NCBI GenBank assembly: GCA_003024785.1
Contig: PUQB01000318.1
Span: 1 to 64,000, forward strand
Direction of reading: 5' to 3'
From: Selaginella tamariscina
Lineage: Eukaryota; Streptophyta; Lycopodiopsida; Selaginellales; Selaginellaceae
DNA: 64,000 nucleotides
Positions 12,601 to 24,242 of this stretch are shown here, piece after piece; position 1 is the first letter of the stretch; the number at the start of each line of letters is the position of its first letter. Position numbers and translations under genes: made by a program. The notes beneath the pieces are model-generated. The model was given only the letters and a program-made list of their open reading frames with translations, made no database searches and was not told the DNA's origin.

Positions 12601-14535
12601 CATAGATCATGGGATCAAAAAATCATTGGTTTAGTTCACACATTGGTTTAGATTTATTAATTTTGAATTAAGAGAATATGGTATATATCATCAAACTATA
12701 GAATATACTATGAGCCTTTAAGTATATTTTATTATACAATGCATATGGAATTTAATGACATTATATATTATTATATTATGTTGACTCATCCATACTTCCA
12801 TGATGTGGCAAAGCTTGGCTTGAATTGAGGTTTTAGCATTCATAACTTAAACTGCCTATTAACTTGCATTTATTGGATCAAACACATCTTATTCTTCATT
12901 CAATTCAGTACGACAATGTCAATTATGTTGAATTGAGGTGGAAGTCCTATGTTGTGCAGCTTCTGCTTGGCAATTTGATGTCATCCTATGTTATGCAACT
13001 TCTCATCTCTCTTTGCAAATTTCATACCTTTGTCATTAGAAATGAGATCACATATGTTGTCTTCACCAAGTTTTTACAATATCGTACCATTGAACATCAT
13101 AGCTACAATTGAGCTATCACATTTTGCACCATGTTATGCAAAAGTGCTTGTCTAGAGAGAAGAGCAAAAACTAAGAGGGATTCTTTCAATGGGATTCTCT
13201 TAGTGGGAGTCAAATGTAACATGTCGCAAAAGCTTGTCATTTATAGGTCTCTAGAATAACAACAATTGGTTTTTCTTTTATGAGTCTCTGGTGCAATACA
13301 TTATACATAGATCTACAATATTATATATAAATATTCATATATTTTCAAAATTATACTTTGAAAAGGAAAATAAATGTCTTAAAACAATTATACTTCAACA
13401 AGGAAAACATACTTCTAAAACTAAGTATCTAAGACAATAGAAAATCAATAGCCTTTTTTAGGGAACAAATGAAGTTTGCAAGTCATTTTATTTATAGCTT
13501 CAAGCACTAACACATCCTTTTAAATCCATTTTCATCTTTTCTACACATCTTTTTTAATCTTCTCCAGATATTGTAAATTTACCCTTATATCTTTTTATAT
13601 TTTCATTCTTGAAAGTGCATTGAGACAAGATTAATGAGTATCTCCTTTATTGTTTATTAAAGTGATATGTGTGATTGGATCTAGATAAAATGTCATGAAC
13701 TCCTTAGGAATCCTTTGAAAATTATGAATTAATAAAACACTATGTGTAAAAGGAACAACACTCAAATATGAATCAGATATAATTATTCTCTTGCGTACCA
13801 TCTCACATCTCTCTAATACTTAATCTTTATTTACCTTTCTTCTATTCTAATTTCTCACTTTGTTTAATTATTTTAACCTCTCTCTATACATATATTGATC
13901 TTTTGTATATATCTCTCTCTCTCTTTTACTCTCAACTATTATCAATGAGGAGATTTAATTAAAAAAGGGGCAACAAAATACACACTCACACATGCATAGT
14001 TACTCACTAGCATGTTGAAGGAGTTTTGTGTGAAATCTAAGATAGCTATGGGATGTTTAGACTAAAATTTGGCTGCTTTTTCATATGCATGTGCATTTGA
14101 TGTGATTTTGACTTTCATCATTGAAAGATGGCGCGACTGGTAAATTCAAGATGGGGTTGCTTACCTTCGAGCACTGTATGACAAGCAAGTTCTATATGGG
14201 GTGCATGGGGGTTGCAAAGACCATCTCATCATTATGCACACGCTCCTTGGTGTCAGTGTGATTCTCACAAATGTCATCCTTTCAATCTACCACTACATCT
14301 GGTCCTCACTTCTTATTGGTTGCAACTACCAATTTCTTAGTTGGAAGTTCTTTCAACTACTTTTTTGTCAGAATTTGACCTTGTCCTACACCAATTAAAC
14401 TATTCGTATCCTTTTGAATCAAACTGAAAGAATTAGTACGACTAATTACACAAAGAAAATATATATACCATAGACTCTCATAATAGTTTTGCTGGTTTCT
14501 TCATGTTGGCTTGGATTGGCACTTCAACTATTTGT

Positions 14536-14697
14536 TTCTTACAAGGTGGTTGGGCAATTGTCGTCTTGTTACATGGTAGACCTTGTTGGTCAATGGCTTT
14601 GTTACAAGGTGGACGTTGTGGATCAGTGGTTTTGCTACATGGGGGACCTTGTGGATTGTTGGTTTTCTTACAAGGTGGACCTTGTGGATTAGTGATT
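14536..14697 (+). repeat. 33-bp minisatellite, four units plus one degenerate
   Basis: Units start at 14566, 14599, 14632 and 14665 (for example TTGTTACAAGGTGGACGTTG...), with a 30-bp degenerate copy before them. The period is a multiple of three and at least two frames remain open across the array, one giving repeats such as LLHGGPCGLLV. No start context, domain or flanking coding signal was seen, so it is listed as a repeat and not a gene. Confidence 0.85.
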
Positions 14698-16232
14698 TGT
14701 TGTGTTGCCTTGTTATCATGTGACCATTGTTCAAACTATTCAATGACTTTATGTGCTACCTTCATATTACTCTTCTACATCATACATGCAATACAAATTA
14801 CTTATTAGAGAGACATATTAATTAAAAAGATTAATATGTGCAAACTCTTCACTTAATATATATGCATATACATTGCACAAACACTCTTCCTCGCGTGTTA
14901 TACTGCATTTATATATTATGCCTAACTCTCTAATTTAATGTTAATTATTTACTATTACATATTTCTTACTTTTCCTCCTAGATAGTATTGTTATTAACAA
15001 TAATATATATTATGAACATTAATATTTAAATGAAGTTGTGGATACGATTATGCTTGTTATTATACCTGAAGAGCCATGCACATGACCATCGGCTCGGTTT
15101 TATGAGGCACTGTATGAGTATAATTTGAAATGACATAGTGAATTAGAATTACCATCGAGTTTATTACATATTAAAGATGTCACGTTGTGAGCTCAACACT
15201 ATAAATTATATAAAGTAATTGTTATATAATAATGCTAATATTCATTATGTTATAAACATAGCTTTTGCAATTTCAATTTTTTTTTTTTAAATTGTTTTAT
15301 TGGTCTTGAAATATATATATATATATATATATGACATTATTAATGTATGTAAATTTTGGCCTGACTAGTTAAATTTTGAAAGTTTAACCGGTAGGTAAAT
15401 AATTCGATTAACGTCGGATCAAATTTGACTATGCTATAACGACTTTAATTATATAAATTGGTACATTTTCTATATAATCATGTTTAAATTCGTAGAGATT
15501 GTGAATCCATATAATCAGTATCTGTTTGTGCGCGTCATCCTATAAGACATATATTTAGCTTCTTTTTCCGTTTGTCTTAATACGGAAACTAAACACACAT
15601 CCTCACACACACATAGGTGATGCATGTGTATATATACAAATAGGTGTAGCCATGAAGATACTATATTATATTCCAATCTGGTGGGAATATACCTATTCCG
15701 AAGAATCACACAAGAAAAAACTCAATTAAAAATTTGTTTAATAGAATAAAGATGAATAGGACCACTGGAATATACCCAAAAATCGAGATATCTCATTTTA
15801 ACTTATTCGCTATTGTATTATGTCACATATATACTCTTAAGATAGGTTTTACAACGTTATTATATCTGTAATCATACTTACTACCTATGTGTGCCATGTT
15901 CGATATATATAAATTTCCATCCTTTATGAGTATATAACTTGCTTTATTTAATAAATGTAATGTTTATTATTTGTTAAAATATGCAGTGATACTATAAGAA
16001 GTTAATATTTTTGTTTGTGAAGTATCATGGATACGGCTTCCTTTTTTGTTTTAATTTTATTTTAAAACTAGAGCGGGGTCCTTGTACGTTTAAAACAGCA
16101 ATCCGAACGTTCAGAAGCTCCCTGGAAAGGAACGATTCGGATTTTGCCACGTTAGAAAAATCTGTGAGTCACAGGAACACACGTACAAAATCACGCACAC
16201 ACGCATCAACGAACTTTATATATATTGTCTTC

Positions 16233-16235
<3 letters not shown>

Positions 16236-16297
<62 letters not shown>
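16236..16297. repeat. (TA)n microsatellite
   Basis: Two long TA runs are separated by a single TTATA interruption. Short (TA)n runs also occur at 15308-15332. Confidence 0.95.
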
Positions 16298-16298
<1 letters not shown>

Positions 16299-16511
16299 CT
16301 GGGGTCCTATTCTGTTTCAGATACACGCACACCATTTTTAGCAGGTAAAAGCTAAATATATAAGAAAAATTAAATAAATTGTTACTTATTTATTAATTAT
16401 GAATTATTTTATGCACACACAGGTATTCAAAGTATGAATTAGTATATACAAGCATATAGAATATCCTCACGAATTCGAGATTACGTGTCGAGCTTTGCGA
16501 AAAATTAAAGT

Positions 16512-16583
16512 TCAACCGACATGAATCGAACACGCTACCTTCTGATCTAGAGGTCAGACGCGCTATCATTGCGCCACGGATCC
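16512..16583 (-). pseudogene. tRNA-Trp-like pseudogene
   Basis: The minus strand reads GGATCCGTGGCGCAATGATA, then GCGCGTCTGA, an anticodon loop, TCAGAAGGTAGCG and TGTTCGATTCATGTCGG. This closely follows the plant nuclear tRNA-Trp pattern, with A- and B-box regions preserved. The anticodon loop is 8 nt (CCTCTAGA) where Trp has CTCCAGA. The acceptor 3' strand (CGGTTGAA) no longer pairs fully with GGATCCG. It is therefore most likely a decayed copy. If the extra base were ignored, the anticodon would read CTA. Confidence 0.7.
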
Positions 16584-16742
16584 ATTTCGACTCTAAGCAC
16601 CGCCTGCATATTGCAAATGTTAATTACAAATGGATAATCTTACAAACACGAATAGCCGTTGGATGAGATTGATGCCATCTTCACCGTCCACAGGAACGAG
16701 CCAGGTTCGACCCGGCTATTTCCCCTCCTTGCGCAATCGTGC

Positions 16743-16928
16743 AATTCATATTCGAGCGGGAACCGTAGAACACGTGGCGCGCAATCGTACAGAAACCACG
16801 CTGCTTCTGAAAATCTACGCAGGCAGAATCCACCGCGAGGATAAATGCATAGATTTGGATTTGGGTATATTCTCGGGCTATAAATCAGCAGCTCGTTGCT
16901 CGTTTTTCGTTATAAACGTTTCTCGTTG
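16743..16928 (+). promoter_or_regulatory. CLE gene upstream region with TATA box
   Basis: A TATAAAT box at 16879-16885 lies about 85 bp before the CLE start codon, leaving room for a transcription start near 16910 and a short 5' leader. The whole block has an inverted, diverged copy at 30145-30294 just upstream of APC4, in which the TATA element is also kept (TATAAAG). Confidence 0.6.
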
Positions 16929-16966
16929 GACTGTCATTTGTTCTTATCTCTCTTCCGGTCTCAAGA

Positions 16967-17532
16967 ATGTCGGCTTCCGGCATCCGAGTGCTCGCATTCC
17001 TGTTGGCTATGGCTCTTCTAGTGCGCCAATGCGGCGGCGATCGGCTCCCCGAACAGGTGAAACACTCCCTCTTCTTGCATAAGCCCGCTAGATTCATGCC
17101 GAAATCCCTGCTCTTCTCCTGAAAACAAACCTGTGCCATTCAAGAAACTCATCAAAATCCATCTTTTCCCAGTTTCCTCATTTCCTTGTGAAAATCTAGA
17201 CTCAACCGGCTTTGATTCATCCGATTGAATCAGCATTTCTCTTCGATAATCTCTCGAATATTACTAATTCTCTCAAGAAAATGTGCATGCAGGTTCTTCC
17301 ATCCGTTGTCGGAAGAAAATCAGGCGGCAACAATACTCAGATCGTCCGTGGGGATGAATCCAAAGCGCAAGTGCAGGAGAATGTGTTTTCTGTCTCGGAA
17401 CACACAGTACCATCAGGGACGAATCCGCTGCACCATGGGGGTGAACCGGTGATTGCTGAGTCGGAGCGCGTGATTCCATCGGGGCCGAATCCAGTGCACC
17501 ATCGCAGGATGAAAATTAGGGTTCGCAACTGA
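16967..17532 (+). CDS. CLE peptide precursor with two CLE motifs
   Basis: Two exons, 16967-17056 and 17293-17532, are joined in phase 0 across a 236-bp GT-AG intron (donor CAG|GTGAAA, acceptor GCATGCAG). The product is 109 residues. Exon 1 is a typical signal peptide: a positively charged start, then the hydrophobic core VLAFLLAMALLV and a CGG cleavage region. Exon 2 is a variable, charged middle ending in two 12-residue CLE motifs: HTVPSGTNPLHH (residues 67-78) and RVIPSGPNPVHH (89-100). CLE precursors are secreted and cut to 12-13-residue arabinosylated peptides perceived by leucine-rich-repeat receptor kinases of the CLV1/PXY type. The second motif is near canonical. The first has Thr at position 7 where hydroxyproline is usual. 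After the second motif a short basic tail follows (RRMKIRVRN). The frame is intact. Receptor and tissue are unknown. Confidence 0.9.
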
Positions 17533-17824
17533 GCATTCCTCCGTTCAGTGAAGAAACTCCGTTTACTCTTCAGAGCATTCGTGTACATTCTCGTGTATTA
17601 TTTTGATTCAAAATGAAGATGTCTTTCAAACTGCGAGTTTAAATTTATGTTATGTCTTTTTAAATAAACCTAACATGAGAATATGACATGGATTCTTTCC
17701 GTTAAAAACATTCCGTTTTGTCCGTAGCTGTACAAAATGCATGCTCGTAAGTGTGGTGGACTTTGAAGCCGAGTTCGAATCTCAGTCACGAGAGGATTTC
17801 TAATCAGAGGACGTTTACCAAAGC

Positions 17825-17828
<4 letters not shown>

Positions 17829-17860
<32 letters not shown>
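17829..17860. repeat. (AC)n microsatellite
   Basis: Sixteen or so AC units occur downstream of the CLE gene. The preceding block (17715-17800) has a B-box-like GAGTTCGAATCTC and might be a short tRNA-derived element, but no complete structure was seen. Confidence 0.9.
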
Positions 17861-17864
<4 letters not shown>

Positions 17865-17964
17865 TATATACACATAGAAATAGATATATGTATATTTATT
17901 CATATATTCAACTATACGAGGAATTCTCCCTTTGGAACAAAGGTGAAGCTCCAACGTGACCTTT

Positions 17965-18350
17965 TGTAGAGATACCTAAATTCTTCAAACATACTTTCTT
18001 TGTAAATGGAGAGATACTTGAATTCTTCAAACTACTCACTCTCTTGTAAATGCAGAGATACCTAAATTCTTCAAATATAAAGTTGTAAATAAGTTTACTC
18101 ACTCTCTTGTAAATGGTATATATCAATGGATTGACAACTTTTGCAAAGATACTTGAATTCTTCAAACATAAAGTTGTAAATAAGTTTACTCACTTTCTTG
18201 TAAATGCAGAGATACCTAAATTTTTCAAACATAAAGTAGTAAATAAATTTACTCACTCTCTTGTAAAATGCAGAGGAGATACCTAAATTTTTCAAACATA
18301 AAGTTGTAAATAAGTTTACTCACTCTCTTGTAAATGGTATAAATGGATTG
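17965..18350 (-). repeat. Tandem array of ~60-100-bp units
   Basis: About five imperfect copies share GAGATACCTAAATTCTTCAA, then CATAAAGTTGTAAATAAG and TTTACTCACTCTCTTGTAAA. Unit length varies because some copies carry an extra GGTATA...GGATTGACAA segment. Minus-strand reading frames through it are repetitive and not protein-like. Confidence 0.85.
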
Positions 18351-18359
18351 ACAATTAAG

Positions 18360-18960
18360 AAGATGAAGACATGTATCAAGAAGTTATTAAAGCACAAGAT
18401 AGCTTTTAAGCCGATGGGGCCACTCAACGATCTAAAACAATACACAAAGAAGTTGAGAGATATCGTATTCTTTCATGAATTTCTACTCAATTACATTACT
18501 AAAACTTAGATGGATCGTTTTGAATGTAGGTTACGCAAAGGTCAAAGATTCATTCCAAATTAGTTACGAGGTGGAGGCAACATAGTTGATTACCTCCTCC
18601 CTTCATTAATAGCTTATGGGAAGAGAATCGTGAACATTGCATCCATTTGGAATTTGATAGAGTTCACTGTCATTATTGCAAAAAAATATAAAAAGTTTGT
18701 ACCCCTCGAGAAAGTGAAATGTGACAAAAGGCCTTATCAAAGGACAAACATGACTAGGCTTTGGTTGTTATAAACAATGAAGACGACATCAACTTCATCA
18801 TCGTAAATATAAATGACGAAGTCTGAATGAAGCTAAAAGAGTTTGAAATATTGATACAAAGGCTTAGAAAGACGACACATGTAAGAGAATATGGCATTCT
18901 TTTTATAATGAAACAAAAAAGACCTCTTTTTACTTTAATAAGGGTTGTTGGAGAAGGTCG
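18360..18960. other. Unrecognised degenerate sequence
   Basis: Short open stretches occur on the plus strand (for example VHCHYCKK near 18665), which could be a worn gag zinc-knuckle region. Stops are frequent and no domain can be named. Confidence 0.3.
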
Positions 18961-20395
18961 ACATGAAATTAAATTTAAAAAAAATAAATAAATAAAATAT
19001 AAAAATTAAATAAAGTCTAAATATGTGGTTACAAAGTTTCACTTGTTTAAATCAAATGACTTAGAACTCAGTAATATAGTCATATAATGTTACTTATAAC
19101 TAACATCGTTAAAATAATGTGAATATCAAATAAAATTTCAATTACATTGCTATCTTCAAACCAATTAGTTTTCATATTCATTATATGTTCATAAACTTGA
19201 CTTTCTCACTATAACTTTTTAACACTATCTTGAGTGACACTCTAAAAAATATGTGTTATAGTGATAACTGCCTCAAAATCGAAGATGCACATTTGAACAT
19301 AAGCATTTCCCATTTAAATATTAGTATCGAAATTAACATTAAAACTTGATCTAAGTCAAAACTCAATAGATTGCATCACATTTTTGAATCGTGTCTTATT
19401 CCAAATTCATACACCTTAAAAAAGAAAAAAAGATTTAACAATGTGTAAACTTAGAATATCACATAATTCATTTCATAATATTTAATTATAAGCCAGAAGA
19501 AACTAACTCGTCATGTCTTGTGAAAGTGTAAAATAAATGAATTGTGGCATGCAACATGTAAGTGTGCTAACTTGATATAAAGTCCATACCTACAACCTAA
19601 AATTGATGCTTTCCCATTTGAATCTTTTCGATTATTACCTTCATACTAAGAAAATCAGCTTTAATACTAAATATTAAAGTTTAACCCAAAGGACTAACAC
19701 GTGGTAACATGTGGTCATCTAGCATCATCACTAATGTATGAGTAATGTTAAATTTTTTAGAACAACCCTAATGACCCATAAGGTCATACTCAAATGCCGG
19801 CTGAGAACCCTAAAGGGTAACCCTAATGAACTTAGAATCCTACTTTAAGAGACCTAGACATGCTCATGCCCTCAGAGACCATGCGTGTGTGTTTATGAAG
19901 CCCCTTGCTATAGAGCATAAGCCATTTAACCTTTGAACATGCTCACATACTCTAAGGTCAAACACCCCTAGCCATGCGTGCTAGTAGAAACACTTGGCCA
20001 AGAGACCTAACCTCTTTTGAGCAAATGCCCAAGACTCGACACCCCCACTTGAAACACACGCATGTGCTTTCCAAAATCACTAACCCCTCGATGTTAAACC
20101 CCTGACATGATCCCAAAGGTTCGTGCCTTGGCCCTTGGGTGTTATACTATATGCAACATCCATCCTTAAGACATAGGCTATCGTTATAGCTTTTCATAGA
20201 CACGAGTTACACTTAGTGCCATGGATGTGGCTCCCAAATGCCAACCTTGGAATCCATGCACTATGAACCTTTAACTTGACTATCAGGAACCCATGCTCAT
20301 AATTGGGCAGGGCACAAACGATGCTCACATTGTGAGCCAAGATGTGTGCGCTATTTAATTGTAAGTGACGTTCCTAACTTGGCTTAGAGGTTGTT
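18960..20395 (-). mobile_element. Old LTR element: leader plus LTR 3' part
   Basis: Bases ~19675-20395 match, in reverse complement, the long LTR family. Reading minus from the LTR edge, a worn primer-binding site is seen (TTTAGTATTAAAGCTG against TTGGTATCAGAGCC). The leader that follows (19640-18990) is the same sequence as the leader at 10540-12120, but here lacks the hAT insertion. Confidence 0.65.
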
Positions 20396-21395
20396 GATGT
20401 GTAATCGTGTGTTACAATATAAATATATATCGATCTCATGATAATAAATGATATTTGTCTTGACATATTAATTAATAAAGTAAGTTTTTTTCGCACTTAT
20501 ATTATAAATATAATTCTATGGAGTGTATCTTAATTTCTTCTTTATACAAAGAACAACAAGCCATATACCTTGTGCTTGACCTCAATGCTTCAGGTTATAT
20601 ACACAAAATCTTATATGTATATAATTTATTAGCCATTCTTAAATTTAAACTTTGATGCAGAGTTGTCATTTCTCAACATTTAAATAGGGATCAAACTTGC
20701 CTTTGAATATAACTATTATGTTACATGCAATAGGTTATTCATTGTCAATGGCTAGTTGTGTGTGTGTGTGCATTCATGAAAGAGAGTGTTATGACATATT
20801 ATATATGGGTATGCTAGTGAATAATTTAAATGCCCATGAATATACCTAACTTAATAACAAAACCAACAATAACATATAGCAATTAAACATATAGAGATTA
20901 GTATTTCATAGAAGAATGTATATTAAAACGATGCTAAATATAGTTATACAGTATCTCCATAAACATGTACATAGAGGTGTGTATATGCATGTTTTTATAT
21001 ATTATTAGCTTCAAGATAAACACAAAAGTATTTCCTAGGCTAATTTTTTGTATTTTTATTTATATATTTTTTGAGTTTTACATGGTAATCATAACTTTAA
21101 GGAAAGGAAAAAAAAATACCAAAAAAAAAAAAACCAAATAAAAAACACATCAACAAAACAAACAAAAGACAAGTCTTCTTACACAAGTCCAATTCTGTTT
21201 ATATATACAATGCACAATGCCCCAATAATCAATTTAATATGGGAGTAACCTCATCAATTTGCTTATGCCCAAAATGATTAATCATTTTTATTAGTAATGT
21301 TAAACTCTCGAGATTGAGTATCCAAATATACACAAGTAAAAGATGTTTTATTCTCCCACCTTTTCATAACCTTGATTGACTCTTTGAATCATTGT
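20396..21395. other. AT-rich interval without a recognisable gene
   Basis: Poly-A runs near 21105-21135 and scattered short TA/TG repeats are present. Nothing gene-like was seen on either strand. Confidence 0.5.
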
Positions 21396-22790
21396 TGTTA
21401 AAGTTTTGATCCCAAAGGACAACACATGACAACACGTGGTCAAGTGGCCATTAGACATTATCACTTATGTGAATAATGCTTCAAGATGACCTCGAAAGTC
21501 TAACTTAAATGTTCAAGTAGATAAGTCCAGCCCTATGTCCCCTAAAGTGAATACCCTTAAGACCCTAGAAAATAACTTGAACAAACTTAGAATCTTACTC
21601 CAAAAGACCTAAACAAGTTCATGCCCTAACCTTACTATAAAAACAAGTGCTCCCACATATCCCATATGATAGAGGTTAAGCCATCATCACCTACACTTCA
21701 AGGAATCACTTTCATCAGAGTATACAACCCCTATAGAACTATAAGGAGGTATCCTAATTCACAACTACCCCCTAATTAAGGGTTTGTGCGGCCATTAGTA
21801 CTTAATGATAATATAAGTGTGTGCCATAGGTAGGCATAAATGTTTTATTAAACAAACCCTTAAGTCTAAGGTTAGACAACCCCAAGCATGCGAGTGTTTT
21901 ATGGGAGGGCCTTTGCTAACAAGCTTAGGTTGTTCAACCCTTATATATGTTTATGCACCCCAAGATGAACATTTCTAATCAAGTGAGTTAGAAAGCTCAC
22001 TCAATTATGAGATCTAACCTATATTGAGCATATGCTCAGGGCTTAACACCCTTATTCAAGCACAAGCATGTATGTTTGCTAGAGTGATCAATGATATCGC
22101 CATGAGAGTCATACCCTAAGTGTTTGTTTGAGTGTCCACATGTATACCACTTGCATGGCTCGCCAAATGCCACCCTTGAAACCCCTCTTTATGAAACTGG
22201 TAAAAAAACTTTATCAAGAACCCACACTCGCAACTAAATAAGGGCACATACCATACTCACACTATTAGTCAAAATGTGTGCCTTGTTTAACTATTAGTGT
22301 CGCTCCTTGCTTGACCTGGAGGAATAAACCAGAACAAGGCCTTAACATTTAGACTTGTGGAGCATGTACTTGGACAAGACTTTTTAGACGCGTGAATGGG
22401 TTATTGGATGAAGAAGTTATCTAAGACCTTAGATACAACATAGTTGAGCACATCAATGTAAATTCACCAACGATATTAAGGCCCTTAGGGTGTGATGTAC
22501 CCTCACAGACTAGAAGTTGAGGTGACACAAAGGATGTGCCTTCACAACATAAGTTAAGTTTATGCTAGTAGGGGAGGATGGAACTAGAGACCTCTAAGTG
22601 TTTAGCGTGTTCACCTCCACACCTATTTTACTTAATATATGTAATGGAGCTCCTCTTCATTTTTCTGTTTATGTAATTAGGCTGACACTAAATGCTAATC
22701 GCAATGTGTTGTGAGTTTAATTATAACTAACTTACCCTTAACCCTTAACCCTAGTTACATACAACATAGTTCAATATGTAGTAACACTCA
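21396..22790 (-). repeat. LTR of the long-LTR chromovirus family, degenerate
   Basis: On the plus strand it begins TGTTAAAGTTTTGATCCC, the complement of the LTR 3' end. It then follows the same order as the 24918-26497 copy (ACACGTGGTCAAGTGGCC, CTAACAAGCTTAGGTTG, ACCCACACTCGCAAC). The 5' end of the LTR is too diverged to place exactly. Confidence 0.7.
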
Positions 22791-23119
22791 ATTTTCAAAA
22801 TAAAAGTAGCGTTAAAGTCAAGTTTATTACAATTGTAAAATTTCATAATACTATATATGGAAGGCTAGTATCTTCTAAGGAGTCCCATTGATAAAATAAA
22901 ATAAAAAAAAAAGTCAAAAATATTACTTAGAGCTATAACTAAAGTTGTAGTTGTTGTTAAAGAGAACAATAATATCATCAAGATCATAAGTCTTACCACT
23001 CATTGTCTTTCTCTTCTTTTTAAAGAAGAGTCCTCAACTTCCACCTAACATGGATCATCGACATTACATCACCCTCTACATTAACTTTCTATGAACATCA
23101 CATCTTATGCAAGAGTTAC

Positions 23120-23460
23120 ACATTATATGCATTAAAATATTTCTTACAAAGACATATGGGTGAGATACTTAATGATCTAACATTGAAGTCATTTCTCTCC
23201 TCCAACTCCACTTCTTTAAGCTTGTTTGGAACAAAAAAAAATTCTTTCTTTGTCACACACCTTATTGACTTTGTTGAAGTAAGTTTTTAATTGATTGGGT
23301 ATCATTTGCTTCTTTGGAAATTACATATAGATGGTATGCGCCTCACATGAATCCTTCTTCAACTTTATAACATACAACATCGGATAGAACTTTGTATGTC
23401 CACAAGTCTTCATTGCATCATCAATACCCTCTTCACAAACAATCTCACAAAACTAGCTTC
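23120..23460 (-). pseudogene. Unrecognised coding remnant
   Basis: One minus-strand frame stays open for about 110 codons apart from a single stop, giving segments such as DAMKTCGHTKFYPMLYVIKL and NKLKEVELEERNDFN with protein-like composition. No family was recognised. Its position between repeats suggests a transposon fragment. Confidence 0.35.
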
Positions 23461-24242
23461 AGCTAGTGTAAACAACTCATAATATAAATTCTCTAGCTTT
23501 GTTCAAATACACAGTTATAGTGTGCATGGCTCAAAAGCACCATTAAGCATCCTAATAACATATGATTATGCATACATGTATTTGTGCATACATAAAAATC
23601 TATATATATTTACAAAAAGTAAATGCAACATACCAATGGGAGTGTAGAAACTAGCTCTATGTCATATGCTTAGTAAGACACATTTAATATTGCTTTTGAA
23701 GTGAAAGGTTTTATCTTATTACAACGTAAGATAAAAAACATGTAAGTTATATGAATTTAAAAATAAAACTTACTTCATCTCTCGTTTCATGGGTTGGAAA
23801 CTTTTTATATAAATAAAGTTATAAACTTAAGATATGTGTATACACACATATTATATGTTGGTTGTAGTACATGTTTGTTGTGAGACATGTGGGAGGACAA
23901 AAAATAACCCCATTCATGTAGGCCAAAACTCATGCAAGTTTTATGCATCCACAAATGTCTTTACTCAATTGGAAAAAATAAAGTGTTGCTTTCATGGTCT
24001 TCTTTTAAAATGGACATGTACAATTGTAAAGTTGAATGTTTTTTAAAATAAAGAGTTATAATTTAATTATAATGTACAAACACATAATCAAATGCCAATA
24101 TACATATAATTATGAAATACAATTTGAAAGAAATACATATTTATTAAATACAAAATGAAAACATATTTGATTATGTGTAACTATTGTTATGTGAAAAACC
24201 TCTCCCCAAACAACATTTATATAAGTCTTTACTAAGTTAAAC

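Noticed and set aside
16512..16583. A functional amber-suppressor tRNA
   Set aside because: The anticodon loop has eight nucleotides and the acceptor stem does not pair properly. A decayed tRNA-Trp copy is the better reading.
16690..16730. A second tRNA (AGGTTCGACCCGG resembles a T-arm)
   Set aside because: No matching D-arm, anticodon arm or acceptor stem at the right spacing.
17965..18350. CRISPR-like array
   Set aside because: The copies are adjacent and diverged, with no unique spacers of constant length. The context is a plant nuclear genome.
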